Shown here piece by piece: positions 1 through 9,909 of a stretch of 64,000 bases of DNA. Position 1 is the first letter of the stretch. The number at the start of each line of letters is the position of its first letter. The stretch is taken from the NCBI GenBank assembly GCA_030428395.1, contig JAUIDW010000002.1, positions 1 to 64,000 on the forward strand, in the 5' to 3' direction. The notes under the pieces are model-generated. The model saw only the letters and a program-made list of their open reading frames with translations, did no database searches and was not told the DNA's origin. A program made the position numbers and the translations under genes. Source of the stretch: a bacterium (lineage in GTDB: Bacteria > Planctomycetota > UBA1135 > GCA-002686595).

Positions 1-1
1 C

Positions 2-1303
2 CGGCTCGAGCGGGACGGCGCGATCGCGGTCACCGGCGCGTTCCTCGACGCGCACGGAGAGCCGCTCCGCGACGCCTGGAGCGACGAGGCCCTGCGGGCG
101 GTGCGCGCGGCGTTCCCCCTGCTGATCGTCCGCGGCGGGCTCGCCTACGGCAACGAGAGCCTGCGCTCCGCGCCCGCCGACCTGCGCGAGGGGCGCGCCG
201 GCGAGCTCGACCGCGACACGCGCGAGCGCATCCGGGCGCTGTACCGCGGCTTCCTCGACTCGCGCGGGCTCGCGCCGACCGCGGCCGCCGGGGAGCCGGA
301 CCTGGACGCGCTGGTGGAGCGCATCCGCGGGTTCGCGCGCGAGCACCTGGCCGCGGACGCGCCCGCGTGGAGCCGCCGCTCGCTGCTCGCCGGCGCGGGC
401 GGGGCCGCCGGCGCGGAGCACCGGCTGGCGATCCTGATGCTGGCCGGCGCGCTGGTCGAGGCCCGCGCGCGCGGGCACGGCGGCACCGCCGGAGGCCGCC
501 CGATCCTCGTCGTCGAGGACCCCGAGGCGCACCTGCACCCGCGGCTGCTGGCGTCCGTCTGGCGGCTGCTCGAGCTGCTCGACGTCCAGAAGATCGTCAC
601 GACGAACTCGGAGGCCTTCCTGGCCCAGGTCCCGCTCGAGGTCGTCGAGCGGCTCGAGCGCTCCGGCGAGAGCGTGCGCGGCCGCGGCCTCCGCCCGCGC
701 ACGCTGAACGCCGAGGAGCTGCGCCGCGTCAGCTACCACGTGCGCCTGCGCCGCGGCGAGGCGCTCTTCGCGCGGTGCTGGCTGCTGGTGGAGGGCGAGA
801 CGGAGTTCTGGCTGCTGCCGGGCCTGGCGCGCGAGCTGGGCCACGACCTGGCGCTCGCGGGGGTGGTGTGCGTGGAGTACGCGCAGTGCGGGGTGGCCCC
901 GCTCGTGCGGCTGGCCGACGACCTCGGCATCGCCTGGCACCTGCTGGCCGACGGCGACGAGGCCGGCGAGTCGTACGCCGCCAAGGCCCGCCGCGAGCTG
1001 CGCGGTGCGGACGACGCGGACCGCGTGACGCCGCTCCCGGCCAGCGACGTCGAGCACTACCTGTGGGAGCGCGGCTTCGCCGACGTGTTCCGCCGCGGCG
1101 CCTGGCGCAGCGAGCGCATCCGGAGCGCGCGGCGCGGCGTGGGCGCCCGCCGCACCATCCAGCGCGCCATCCAGCGCAGCTCGAAGCCGCAGCTCGCCCT
1201 GGACGTGCTCGAGCGCATCCGCGGCGGCGAGGTGGGCCCGCCGAAGCGCCTGCGGCGCGCCATCGAGGCCGCCGTCGAGCTGGCGCGGCGCGCCGGGGCC
1301 TGA
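2..1303 (+). CDS. OLD-family ATP-dependent endonuclease, C-terminal part (5' end outside window)
   Basis: The reading frame is open from base 2, so the gene begins before the window; 433 residues are visible. Seen: an ABC-type Walker B with a following acidic residue (ILVVEDPEAHLHP, about bases 502-540), a switch-like TTNSEAF shortly after, then a TOPRIM domain with the LLVEGETE glutamate motif (about 780-805) and a DGDEAG acidic motif (about 952-970). ABC ATPase plus TOPRIM is the architecture of OLD (overcoming lysogenization defect) nucleases, and the spacing resembles stand-alone YbjD-like members. Family members nick or cut DNA with TOPRIM-bound metal. No UvrD/GajB-like helicase follows, so a Gabija pair is not supported on this side; the other side cannot be seen. 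The next gene belongs to an unrelated surface-protein cluster. Confidence 0.8.
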   Translation, partial: RLERDGAIAVTGAFLDAHGEPLRDAWSDEALRAVRAAFPLLIVRGGLAYGNESLRSAPADLREGRAGELDRDTRERIRALYRGFLDSRGLAPTAAAGEPDLDALVERIRGFAREHLAADAPAWSRRSLLAGAGGAAGAEHRLAILMLAGALVEARARGHGGTAGGRPILVVEDPEAHLHPRLLASVWRLLELLDVQKIVTTNSEAFLAQVPLEVVERLERSGESVRGRGLRPRTLNAEELRRVSYHVRLRRGEALFARCWLLVEGETEFWLLPGLARELGHDLALAGVVCVEYAQCGVAPLVRLADDLGIAWHLLADGDEAGESYAAKARRELRGADDADRVTPLPASDVEHYLWERGFADVFRRGAWRSERIRSARRGVGARRTIQRAIQRSSKPQLALDVLERIRGGEVGPPKRLRRAIEAAVELARRAGA

Positions 1304-1323
1304 CGGCGGGGCGCCCGCCTCGC

Positions 1324-1441
1324 TACGGCGCAGTTCACGGCGCGCTGCGCGCTGCGCCGGATGGCCCCGGGCGCCGCGCGGCGGTGCAATCGACGCAGCC
1401 CCTCCGGATCCCGCCGCGAAACCGTACCCGGAGGTCCCGTC
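1324..1441 (+). repeat. 118-bp leader repeat, copy A
   Basis: First of three 118-bp leaders that align without gaps immediately before three paralogous genes. It contains an inverted pair GCGCAG (1328-1333) / CTGCGC (1345-1350), the invariant block GCAATCGACG followed by AGCCCCTCCGGATCC, and the ribosome binding site GGAGGT (1430-1435) six bases before the ATG. Shared length and sequence suggest a common promoter/leader copied with the gene. The hairpin could instead end upstream transcription. Confidence 0.75.
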
Positions 1442-2641
1442 ATGAAACCGCTTCGCACGCGCCACGCCGCGCTCTGCGGCGCGCTCCTCTTCGGCGTGCT
1501 CGGCCTGTTCCAGTCCGTCCGCAGCCACCAGGTGCTGCAGGGGCTGACCGGCGAGCAGCTCGACATCCTCGGACACATGAGCGTCGTGTACCTCGACGAC
1601 GGCAGCGGCACCCCGCGCAAGACGATCCAGTTCTCGGGCGTCAACGTGCGCATCGTGAACGGCCTGGGCGCGACCAACGGCTACCCGGCGGACCCCGAGA
1701 GCGTCGACCCGATGCTCACGGCGACCAACGGGCTCGGCAACCTGATCGTCGGCTACAACGAGCTCCTCGGCGGCGACGTCCGCACGGGCTCGCACAACCT
1801 CGTCACCGGCTTCTCCAACGAGTACGCGGGCTTCGGCGGCCTGATCGCCGGCCGCAACAACGCCATCGACGGCCCCTGCTCGACGGTCACGGGCGGCTAC
1901 CTGAACACCGCGACCGGCGACGGCTCGTCGGTCGTCGGCGGCACGATCAACACGGCCAGCGGCTTCGGCGCGGTGGCCGTGGGCGGCGCGTCGAACGAGG
2001 CCTCCGGCCCGTCGTCGGTCGCCGGCGGCGGCTACCAGAACGTGGTCGCGGGCAGCTACGCCACGATCACCGGCGGGCGCGCGCACACGGCCGAGGGCTA
2101 CTGCGCGAGCGTCTCGGGCGGCCGGAACAACGCGGCCGGCGGCATGTACGCGTCGGTCGGCGGCGGCTACGAGAACGTCGCCGCCGGCGAGTCCTCCTCG
2201 GTCGCCGGCGGCTACCAGGGCGCCGCGGAGGGCAACTACGCCGCGCTGCTGGGCGGGTTCGGCAACGAGTCCTCGGGCTACTGTGCGGCGATCGTGGGTG
2301 GCCAGAGCAACCTGGCGCTGGGCTCCTACTCCGCGATCGCGGGCGGCTACGGCAACGACACCCTGATCGCCTCGCAGTACGGCTTCGTCGGCGGCGGCAA
2401 CAACAACACCGCCGAGGCGTACTACGGGGCCGTCCTCGGCGGCCGGTACAACACGGCGAGCGGATACGCCGCCGCCGTCCTGGGGGGCCGGCTCAACACG
2501 GGCTCGGGCAGCCACGCCATCGTCGCGGGCGGCTACGACAACGAGGCCGGGGGGCAGTACTCCGGCGTCTCGGGCGGCTACGGCAGGACGGTCAGCGGCG
2601 TCTACGACTGGCAGGCCGGCGCCCTGTTCCAGGACTCCTGA
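1442..2641 (+). CDS. Secreted glycine-rich beta-roll repeat surface protein, paralogue A
   Basis: A 399-aa protein: signal peptide (residues 1-28, cleavage likely after VRS), a non-repeat head (about 29-105) nearly identical in paralogues B and C, then about 16-residue repeats of the form S-x-V-x-GG-x-x-N-x-A-S-G to about residue 380, and a closing YDWQAGALFQDS. The repeat resembles the Hep_Hag/YadA-head type, which folds as a stacked beta-roll in trimeric adhesins, but no coiled-coil stalk or membrane anchor is present, so the adhesin label is only an analogy. Start chosen at the ATG six bases after GGAGGT; an upstream in-frame start at 1361 would place the leader repeat inside the protein and remove the signal peptide. 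Probably exported to the cell surface. Confidence 0.8.
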   Translation: MKPLRTRHAALCGALLFGVLGLFQSVRSHQVLQGLTGEQLDILGHMSVVYLDDGSGTPRKTIQFSGVNVRIVNGLGATNGYPADPESVDPMLTATNGLGNLIVGYNELLGGDVRTGSHNLVTGFSNEYAGFGGLIAGRNNAIDGPCSTVTGGYLNTATGDGSSVVGGTINTASGFGAVAVGGASNEASGPSSVAGGGYQNVVAGSYATITGGRAHTAEGYCASVSGGRNNAAGGMYASVGGGYENVAAGESSSVAGGYQGAAEGNYAALLGGFGNESSGYCAAIVGGQSNLALGSYSAIAGGYGNDTLIASQYGFVGGGNNNTAEAYYGAVLGGRYNTASGYAAAVLGGRLNTGSGSHAIVAGGYDNEAGGQYSGVSGGYGRTVSGVYDWQAGALFQDS

Positions 2642-2704
2642 GCCGACACGCCGTGGCGCGCGGCGGAGCGGGCGGCGTCCGGGGGTCCGTCCCCCGCCGC
2701 CCGG

Positions 2705-2822
2705 TACGGCGCAGTTCGCCGCGCGCTGCGCGCTCGGCCGGATGGCCGGGGGCGCCCGGGGAAGTTGCAATCGACGGAGCCCCTCCGGATCCCGCCGCGA
2801 ATCCCTACCCGGAGGTCCCGTG
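2705..2822 (+). repeat. 118-bp leader repeat, copy B
   Basis: Second ungapped copy of the leader. The inverted pair is GCGCAG (2709-2714) / CTGCGC (2726-2731); the ribosome binding site is again GGAGGT. It is closer to copy C than to copy A: both share GGAAGTTGCAATCGACG and CCGCGAATCCCTACC, where A differs. Confidence 0.75.
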
Positions 2823-3791
2823 ATGAAGTCCCTTCCCACGCGCCACGCCGCGCTCTGCGGCGCGCTCCTCCTCGGCGTGCTCGGCCTGGTCCAGTCCGTC
2901 CGCAGCCACCAGGTGCTGCAGGGGCTGACGGGCGAGCAGCTGGACGTCCTCGGCCACATGAGCGTGGTCTGGCTCGACGACGGCACCGGCACGCTGCGCA
3001 AGACGATCCGCGTCACCGGCGTGAACCTGCAGATCGTCAACGGGCTCGGCGCGACCAACGGCTACCCCGCGGACCCCGGAAGCGTCGACCCGGCGCTGAC
3101 CGACACCAACGGCCTGGGCAACCTGATCGTCGGCTACGGCGAGCTCGGCGGGACCGACGTGCGCACGGGCTCGCACAACGTCGTCACCGGGCTGTGGAAC
3201 AGCCACGGGAGCTTCGGCGGTCTGGTCGCGGGTCGCCTGAACCGGATCGACGGACCCTGCTCGACCGTCGCGGGCGGGACGAGCAACGCCGCGAGCGGCC
3301 TGGCCGCCTCCGTGGCCGGCGGGCTGTTCAACTCGGCCAGCGGCCCCGACTCGACCGTCTCCGGCGGGGCCGGCAACGACGCGCAGGCGCCGGGCTCGGC
3401 GGTCAGCGGCGGACTGGGCAACCGGGCCGAGGGGGACTACTCCGCGCTCGCAGGCGGGCGCCTCAACACGGCCACGGGCTTCGGCGCCGCGGTAGCCGGC
3501 GGCTACCAGGTGGCCTCCGTCGGCGACTACGCCTCGGTCCTCGGAGGGGAAGGCAACGCCGCCACCGGCTACTGCGCGGTCGTCCTCGGCGGCCAGAACA
3601 ACCAGGCGCTCGGCTCCCACTCCGCGATCGCGGGCGGCTGGAGCAACCTGAGCTCGGGCAGCGACGCGTCCGTCGCGGGCGGGTACGACAACGAGGCCGC
3701 GGGTCCGTACTCCGTCGTCAGCGGCGGCAGCACCCGAACGGTCAGCGCCACCTACGACTGGCGGGCGGGCGCCCTGTTCCAGGACGACTGA
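2823..3791 (+). CDS. Secreted glycine-rich beta-roll repeat surface protein, paralogue B
   Basis: A 322-aa paralogue of the gene before it, with the same signal peptide and head (residues 1 to about 105) and the same terminal YDWRAGALFQDD cap, but fewer repeat units in the middle (about 106-305). Differences between paralogues therefore lie mostly in the number and sequence of the 16-residue units, as expected if units are gained and lost by recombination. The head region is nearly identical to paralogue C. It is preceded by the shared leader and followed 27 bases after the stop by the next leader copy, so each gene probably carries its own promoter. Function unknown; exported surface protein is an inference from signal peptide and repeats. 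Confidence 0.8.
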   Translation: MKSLPTRHAALCGALLLGVLGLVQSVRSHQVLQGLTGEQLDVLGHMSVVWLDDGTGTLRKTIRVTGVNLQIVNGLGATNGYPADPGSVDPALTDTNGLGNLIVGYGELGGTDVRTGSHNVVTGLWNSHGSFGGLVAGRLNRIDGPCSTVAGGTSNAASGLAASVAGGLFNSASGPDSTVSGGAGNDAQAPGSAVSGGLGNRAEGDYSALAGGRLNTATGFGAAVAGGYQVASVGDYASVLGGEGNAATGYCAVVLGGQNNQALGSHSAIAGGWSNLSSGSDASVAGGYDNEAAGPYSVVSGGSTRTVSATYDWRAGALFQDD

Positions 3792-3818
3792 GACCGGGCG
3801 TCGCCCGCCGGGCCGCCC

Positions 3819-3936
3819 TACGGCGCAGTTCGACGCGCGCTGCGCGCTCGGCCGCATGGCCGGGGGCGCGCAGGGAAGTTGCAATCGACGTAGCCCCTCC
3901 GGATCCTGCCGCGAATCCCTACCCGGAGGTCCCGTC
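3819..3936 (+). repeat. 118-bp leader repeat, copy C
   Basis: Third ungapped copy, with inverted pair GCGCAG (3823-3828) / CTGCGC (3840-3845) and GGAGGT before the ATG. No further copy is seen after paralogue C, so the cassette count is three. Confidence 0.75.
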
Positions 3937-5235
3937 ATGAAGCCCCTTCCCACGCGCCACGCCGCGCTCTGCGGCGCGCTCCTCCTCGGCGTGCTCGGTC
4001 TGGTCCAGTCCGTCCGCAGCCACCAGGTGCTGCAGGGGCTGACGGGCGAGCAGCTCGACCTCCTCGGCCACATGAGCGTCGTCTGGCTCGACGACGGCAC
4101 CGGGACGCTGCGCAAGACGATCCGCGTCACCGGCGTGAACCTGCAGATCGTCAACGGCCTCGGCGCGACCAACGGCTACCCCGCGGACCCCGGAAGCGTC
4201 GACCCGGCGCTGACCGACACCAACGGCCTGGGCAACCTGATCGTCGGCTACGGCGAGCTCCTGCCCGGGGACGACCGCACGGGCTCGCACAACGTCGTGA
4301 CGGGCTACGCGAACGACTACAGCGGCTTCGGCGGGCTGGTCGCGGGCCTCGGGAACACGGTCGCGGGCCCCTGCTCCTCGGTGACGGGTGGCTCCGTGAA
4401 CACCGCGAGCGGCGAGGGCGCCTGCGTCGCGGGCGGCCTGCTGAACACCTCGAGCGGCCTGGCGACCACCGTCGCCGGCGGCTCGGGCAACACCGCGAGC
4501 GGCCTCGCGGCGCACGTCTCCGGCGGCTCGGCGAACGCAGCGACGGCGTCGTACGCGGTGGTCGGCGGCGGCGCCGAGAACGTCGCGGGGGGCAGTTCCG
4601 CGGTCGTCGCCGGCGGCCAGCGCAACGTGGCGCTCGGCGACCACTCGACGATCGCGGGGGGCACCGACAACGACACGACGGGCGGCGCGCTCTACAGCTT
4701 CATCGGGGGCGGCCAGGAGAACACGACCAGCGGTGGCTTCTACGGCACGGTCCTCGGCGGGCTCTACAACACGTCCGACTCCTTCGCGAGCTCGATCCTC
4801 GGCGGGCGCAACAACGTGGCGTCCGGCAGCCAGTCCGCCCTCGTCGGTGGCTTCGGCAACGAGGCCGCGGGAGACTACTCGGTCGTGGGCGGCGGCAGCG
4901 TCAACCTGGCCCAGGGGCTGTACTCGACCATCGCCGGAGGCCGCTACAACGACACCGTGACCGAGTCGTTCTGGGCCTTCGTCGGAGGCGGCCGCGAGAA
5001 CACGACCGAGGCGGACTACTGCGCGGTCCTCGGCGGCCGGCTGAACACCTCGACGGGGTCCGGAGCCGCGGTCCTGGGGGGCCAGCTCAACACGGCCTCG
5101 GGCAGCGACGCCACCGTGTCGGGCGGCTACGACAACGAGGCCGCGGGCCTGTACTCCTCCGTGAGCGGCGGCTACGGGGACAGCGTCAGCGGCACCTACG
5201 ACTGGCGCGCGGGCGCCCTGTTCCAGGACTCGTGA
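3937..5235 (+). CDS. Secreted glycine-rich beta-roll repeat surface protein, paralogue C
   Basis: A 432-aa protein and the longest of the three paralogues. Signal peptide and head match paralogue B almost residue for residue (LTGEQLDLLGHMSVVWLDDGTGT against LDVLGHMSVVWLDDG). The central array carries more 16-residue GG-x-x-N-x-A-S-G units plus two longer inserts containing FIGGGQENTT and FVGGGRENTT; paralogue A has a similar FVGGGNNNT unit. The C-terminal YDWRAGALFQDS cap is conserved. No sortase, autotransporter, PEP-CTERM or Por sorting signal is recognised, so how it is held at the surface is unknown. Confidence 0.8.
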   Translation: MKPLPTRHAALCGALLLGVLGLVQSVRSHQVLQGLTGEQLDLLGHMSVVWLDDGTGTLRKTIRVTGVNLQIVNGLGATNGYPADPGSVDPALTDTNGLGNLIVGYGELLPGDDRTGSHNVVTGYANDYSGFGGLVAGLGNTVAGPCSSVTGGSVNTASGEGACVAGGLLNTSSGLATTVAGGSGNTASGLAAHVSGGSANAATASYAVVGGGAENVAGGSSAVVAGGQRNVALGDHSTIAGGTDNDTTGGALYSFIGGGQENTTSGGFYGTVLGGLYNTSDSFASSILGGRNNVASGSQSALVGGFGNEAAGDYSVVGGGSVNLAQGLYSTIAGGRYNDTVTESFWAFVGGGRENTTEADYCAVLGGRLNTSTGSGAAVLGGQLNTASGSDATVSGGYDNEAAGLYSSVSGGYGDSVSGTYDWRAGALFQDS

Positions 5236-5323
5236 GCGCGGCGACGCGCGGCGGCGCGCTGGACGCCGCCGCGCGAGCGGCCTATCGTCCCGGGCTCCCG
5301 GGCAGGTGCCCCGGGCCTCACCC

Positions 5324-6238
5324 GTGATCACGCGCACCGACATGCCGTGGGGCGCCGTCGCGCGCAGCTACGCGACCCACCTCGCGTGGATGACCGCCTT
5401 CGCGGCGAGCGTGGTCCTGGCGTACCGCGCGGGCCTCCGGGAGATCTCCGTCCCGCTCGCCATCCCGACCTTGCTCGGGACGGCGCTGTCCATCCTGCTC
5501 GGCTTCAGCACCAACGCCGCGTACGCCCGCTGGTGGGAGGCGCGCAAGCTCTGGGGGGCGATCATCAACGACTCGCGCTCCCTGGCGCGGCAGGTCCTCG
5601 GCCTGTTCGACACCGACGCGAAGGGTCCGGACCCCGCGGCGCCGACGGAGCTGCAGCGCGAGCTGGTGCACCGGCAGATCGCCTGGTGCTGGGCGCTGAA
5701 CCGCGCCCTCCGCGGCCAGGATCCGCTGCCGGCCGTCCGCGGCCTCGTGCCGGACGCCGAGCTGGCTGCCCTCGAGCCGCGCTCGAACCGCCACGCGGCG
5801 CTGCTCGTCACCCAGGCGGAGCGCCTGCGGGACGCCCACCGCGCCGGGCACCTCGAGCTGTTCGCCCTGCTGTCGCTCGACGAGACCCTGTCGCGCTTCA
5901 GCAACCACATGGGGGCCTGCGAGCGCATCAAGAAGACCGTCTTCCCGACCCCCTTCGGCGCCTACATCCGCCTGGCGCTGAACCTGTTCCTGGTGCTGCT
6001 GCCGTTCGGGCTCGTCGAGCACGTCGGCTGGATCGCGGTGCCGATCACGGTCGTGGTGGTGACGATCTTCGTCCTGCTCGAGCGCACGGCGCGCGCGCTG
6101 CAGGACCCCTTCGAGGGGCGCTCGACCGACACGCCGATGGACGCCTGCTGCCGGACGATCGAGATCGACCTGCGCCAGCAGCTCGGCGAGACCGACGTGC
6201 CGCCGCCGCTGCTGCCGGTCGACGGCGTGCTCATGTAG
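5324..6238 (+). CDS. Bestrophin-family (UPF0187/YneE-like) chloride channel protein
   Basis: A 304-aa protein from the GTG at 5324; an earlier in-frame GTG at 5306 would add six residues. Seen: an N-terminal hydrophobic helix (WMTAFAASVVLAYRAG), the family stretch LGFSTNAAYARWWEARKLWGAI, and two C-terminal membrane segments (about residues 210-255) followed by LQDPFEGR...TDTPMD, where bestrophins have the conserved NPFG/DPF and DxP motif. Bacterial bestrophins form pentameric anion or cation channels in the inner membrane. It faces the GFA-domain gene tail to tail with about 20 bases between them, so they are not co-transcribed. Confidence 0.85.
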   Translation: MITRTDMPWGAVARSYATHLAWMTAFAASVVLAYRAGLREISVPLAIPTLLGTALSILLGFSTNAAYARWWEARKLWGAIINDSRSLARQVLGLFDTDAKGPDPAAPTELQRELVHRQIAWCWALNRALRGQDPLPAVRGLVPDAELAALEPRSNRHAALLVTQAERLRDAHRAGHLELFALLSLDETLSRFSNHMGACERIKKTVFPTPFGAYIRLALNLFLVLLPFGLVEHVGWIAVPITVVVVTIFVLLERTARALQDPFEGRSTDTPMDACCRTIEIDLRQQLGETDVPPPLLPVDGVLM

Positions 6239-6257
6239 GCACGCGCGCCCGCCGGAC

Positions 6258-6674
6258 CTAGCCGTCGGGCAGCTCGTCGTGGCGCGGCAGGCCGCCCGTG
6301 TCGCGGAACCATGGGGCGCGGCTGCCCCAGAAGATGTTCTGCGCGGGCGACGCGCCCGGGTCGTCCTCGAGCGTGCCGGCGGGCACCACCCAGTAGCGGC
6401 CGGTCGAGGACAGCGCGGGCAGCGAGGAGCCGCAGCGGCTGCAGAACGCGGTCGGGAAGCGCGGCTCGGCCTCCAGGGTCCACGTGCGCACCCGGTCCTC
6501 GCCCCGCGTCCAGGCGAGGTCGGCGGGGCGCACGAACAGGTTGGCCGCGTGGGCGCTGCCGGTGAACTTGCGGCAGCGCGAGCAGTGGCAGTACTGGAAC
6601 CCCAGGACCTCGCCGGTCAGCGCGTACTCGACCGCCCCGCAGAGGCAGCGGCCGCGGACCGCGCCGGCGCTCAC
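6258..6674 (-). CDS. GFA-domain zinc protein (glutathione-dependent formaldehyde-activating-like)
   Basis: A 138-aa single-domain protein, GTG start. Cysteines follow the GFA pattern: GRCLCGAVEY near the N-terminus, YCHCSRCRKFTGS, and a distal FCSRCGSSL, which together make the two zinc sites of the fold. The start is the only one that keeps the first zinc motif close to the terminus, as usual for the family. Despite the name, most members have no proven formaldehyde activity; assignment to the fold is secure, substrate is not. It lies 28 bases after the coiled-coil membrane gene on the same strand and could be read with it. Confidence 0.85.
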   Translation of the reverse strand: MSAGAVRGRCLCGAVEYALTGEVLGFQYCHCSRCRKFTGSAHAANLFVRPADLAWTRGEDRVRTWTLEAEPRFPTAFCSRCGSSLPALSSTGRYWVVPAGTLEDDPGASPAQNIFWGSRAPWFRDTGGLPRHDELPDG

Positions 6675-6702
6675 GCCGCGCCTCCCCTGCGCGCCGGCCG
6701 GC

Positions 6703-7398
6703 TCACTTGCCGCCCACCCGCGCCGCGTAGGTCTCGTACTGCTGCGCGCTCAGGAACGCGGCGACCTCGGCCAGGTGCTGCTCGCGGTCGGCGACCTTCC
6801 GCTCGCCGAGGAGCTCGGGGTCCTCGCCCGCCTCCCAGCGCCGCACGAGCTCGGCCTCGCGCTCGTACTGCACCAGCAGCGCCGAGCGCATGCGGTCGGA
6901 CTGGTAGGGCGACAGCCCGAGCCACTCCTCGACCTTCGGCATGGTCTCGTCCAGGCGCTCGAGGCGCCGCTCCTGCTGCGAGCGCACCTTGGCGACGGCC
7001 TCCTCGTGGCGGATCTCCGAGAGCGTCTCGGCGACGCGCTCCTTGAAGACCGGGGCGGCGTCCCCCGCACCCTCGTCCGGTCGCGCGCGTGCGGCGACCG
7101 CCGCGCGCAGCTCCGCGCGCAGCGCCTCGAGCTCCTCGACCGTCGCCAGGCCCGCGGTCGCGGGCGCCCGTGCGTCGGGCGCGGGGCGCGCCTCGAGCAG
7201 CGCCAGCCGCTCGCGCAGGTCGCGGTTCTCCGACGCGAGCGCGTCGAGCCGCGCGCGCAGCTCCGCGTTCGGGGCGGCGCGGGCGAGCGCGGGCGGGTCC
7301 CGCTCCGGACCCGGTGCCCCCCGCCCGCTCAGCGCGGCCAGGAGCGCCACGCCGCCGAGCAGCAGCGCGAGGGTCGCCATCCCCAGGGCGGCTCGCAT
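6703..7398 (-). CDS. Membrane-anchored coiled-coil protein of unknown function
   Basis: A 231-aa protein with one N-terminal membrane helix (residues 5-24), an Ala/Arg/Leu-rich coiled coil (about 42-72, repeated LRARLDALASENRDLRERL), a short linker, and a helical, charged C-terminal half (about 110-231) with LSPYQSDRMRSALL and LSAQQYETYAARV. Those two stretches vaguely resemble the LTxxQ helices of Spy/CpxP-type periplasmic proteins, but not enough to name it. Predicted to be bound to the inner membrane with the helical domain in the periplasm. It diverges from the OPT transporter gene, with 128 bases between starts. No enzyme motif recognised. Confidence 0.6.
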   Translation of the reverse strand: MRAALGMATLALLLGGVALLAALSGRGAPGPERDPPALARAAPNAELRARLDALASENRDLRERLALLEARPAPDARAPATAGLATVEELEALRAELRAAVAARARPDEGAGDAAPVFKERVAETLSEIRHEEAVAKVRSQQERRLERLDETMPKVEEWLGLSPYQSDRMRSALLVQYEREAELVRRWEAGEDPELLGERKVADREQHLAEVAAFLSAQQYETYAARVGGK

Positions 7399-7526
7399 GG
7401 TCCCGACATCCTAGCGCCGGGCGCGCGCGCGGTCTCCGCGCGGCGCGGCCCGCGAGCCTCCGCCGGCGCGGAGGGCGCGCCGGCCGAGCGCGTTTGGTAG
7501 AAGGTCCCGCCGCCCGGAGGCGCCGC

Positions 7527-9286
<1,760 letters not shown>

Positions 9287-9290
<4 letters not shown>

Positions 9291-9814
9291 GGCTCCTCGG
9301 CTCGGTGCTGCTCGCCGTCGGGTTCCTGGCGGGCGCGTACGTCGCCGTGTCGCGGGTCGACGCGGTGTCCTGGCTGCCCTACGGGGTCTGCGCCGCCGTC
9401 ATGGTCGCCGGGATGGTCCTGCTGCGGCTGGCGCGGGCGGCCGAGCTCGAGGCCGCCGGCGACAAGCACGCCGAGGACATGGCCGTGCTGCAGAGCAGCC
9501 TGGCGGCGCTGATCGAGAAGGTCCGCCTGCTCGAGAGCGCGCGCGAGGACGAGGACCAGCTCGCCGTTCACGGGCGCATCGACGCCGAGCTGATGGAGGA
9601 CGTCAACACGTTCGTCGAGGCGCGCGAGAGCATGATCCCGCGCCTGGGGATGCAGCGCTACGCCGACGTCATGTCCCCCTTCGCGAACGGCGAGCGCCTC
9701 CTGAACCGCGCCTGGTCCGCCTCCGCCGACGGCTACGTCGACGAGGTGCGCAGCTGCATCACGAGCGCGCGCCTCGAGCTGGAGAAGGCCGCCGAGCTGC
9801 TGGCCGGCGCCTGA
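9287..9814 (+). CDS. Small two-helix membrane protein coupled to the OPT transporter
   Basis: A 175-aa protein whose GTG start overlaps the transporter stop in a GTGA arrangement. Two membrane helices (about residues 4-22 and 30-48) are followed by a charged, helical cytoplasmic or periplasmic tail (about 52-175) with AELEAAGDKHAEDMAVLQSS and a helix ending ARLELEKAAELLAG. No known domain recognised. Strict overlap suggests an accessory subunit or a stability partner of the transporter. The GTG is chosen because it gives an immediate signal-anchor-like helix; upstream sequence in this frame is a shadow of the transporter. Confidence 0.65.
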
Positions 9815-9909
9815 CCCGGCGGCCGCGCGCTCGAGCTCCGCCACGGGTCCGCGCCCGCTGCGGAGACGGCCGTAGAGCATCCCGCGGACTCCGCCGCTAG
9901 CGTTTCGGC

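Noticed and set aside
101-702. Long open frames on the opposite strand of real genes across the window
   Set aside because: In DNA this rich in G+C most antisense frames stay open. They show Arg/Ala/Pro/Gly-rich translations with no motifs, signal peptides or ribosome binding sites.
2-1303. Gabija (GajA/GajB) defence pair
   Set aside because: No UvrD-like helicase follows the OLD-like gene; the next gene is a surface repeat protein. The upstream side is not visible, so this cannot be fully excluded.
1442-5235. Trimeric autotransporter adhesins or phage tail fibres
   Set aside because: Repeats look alike, but no coiled-coil stalk, C-terminal membrane anchor, or phage structural genes are present.
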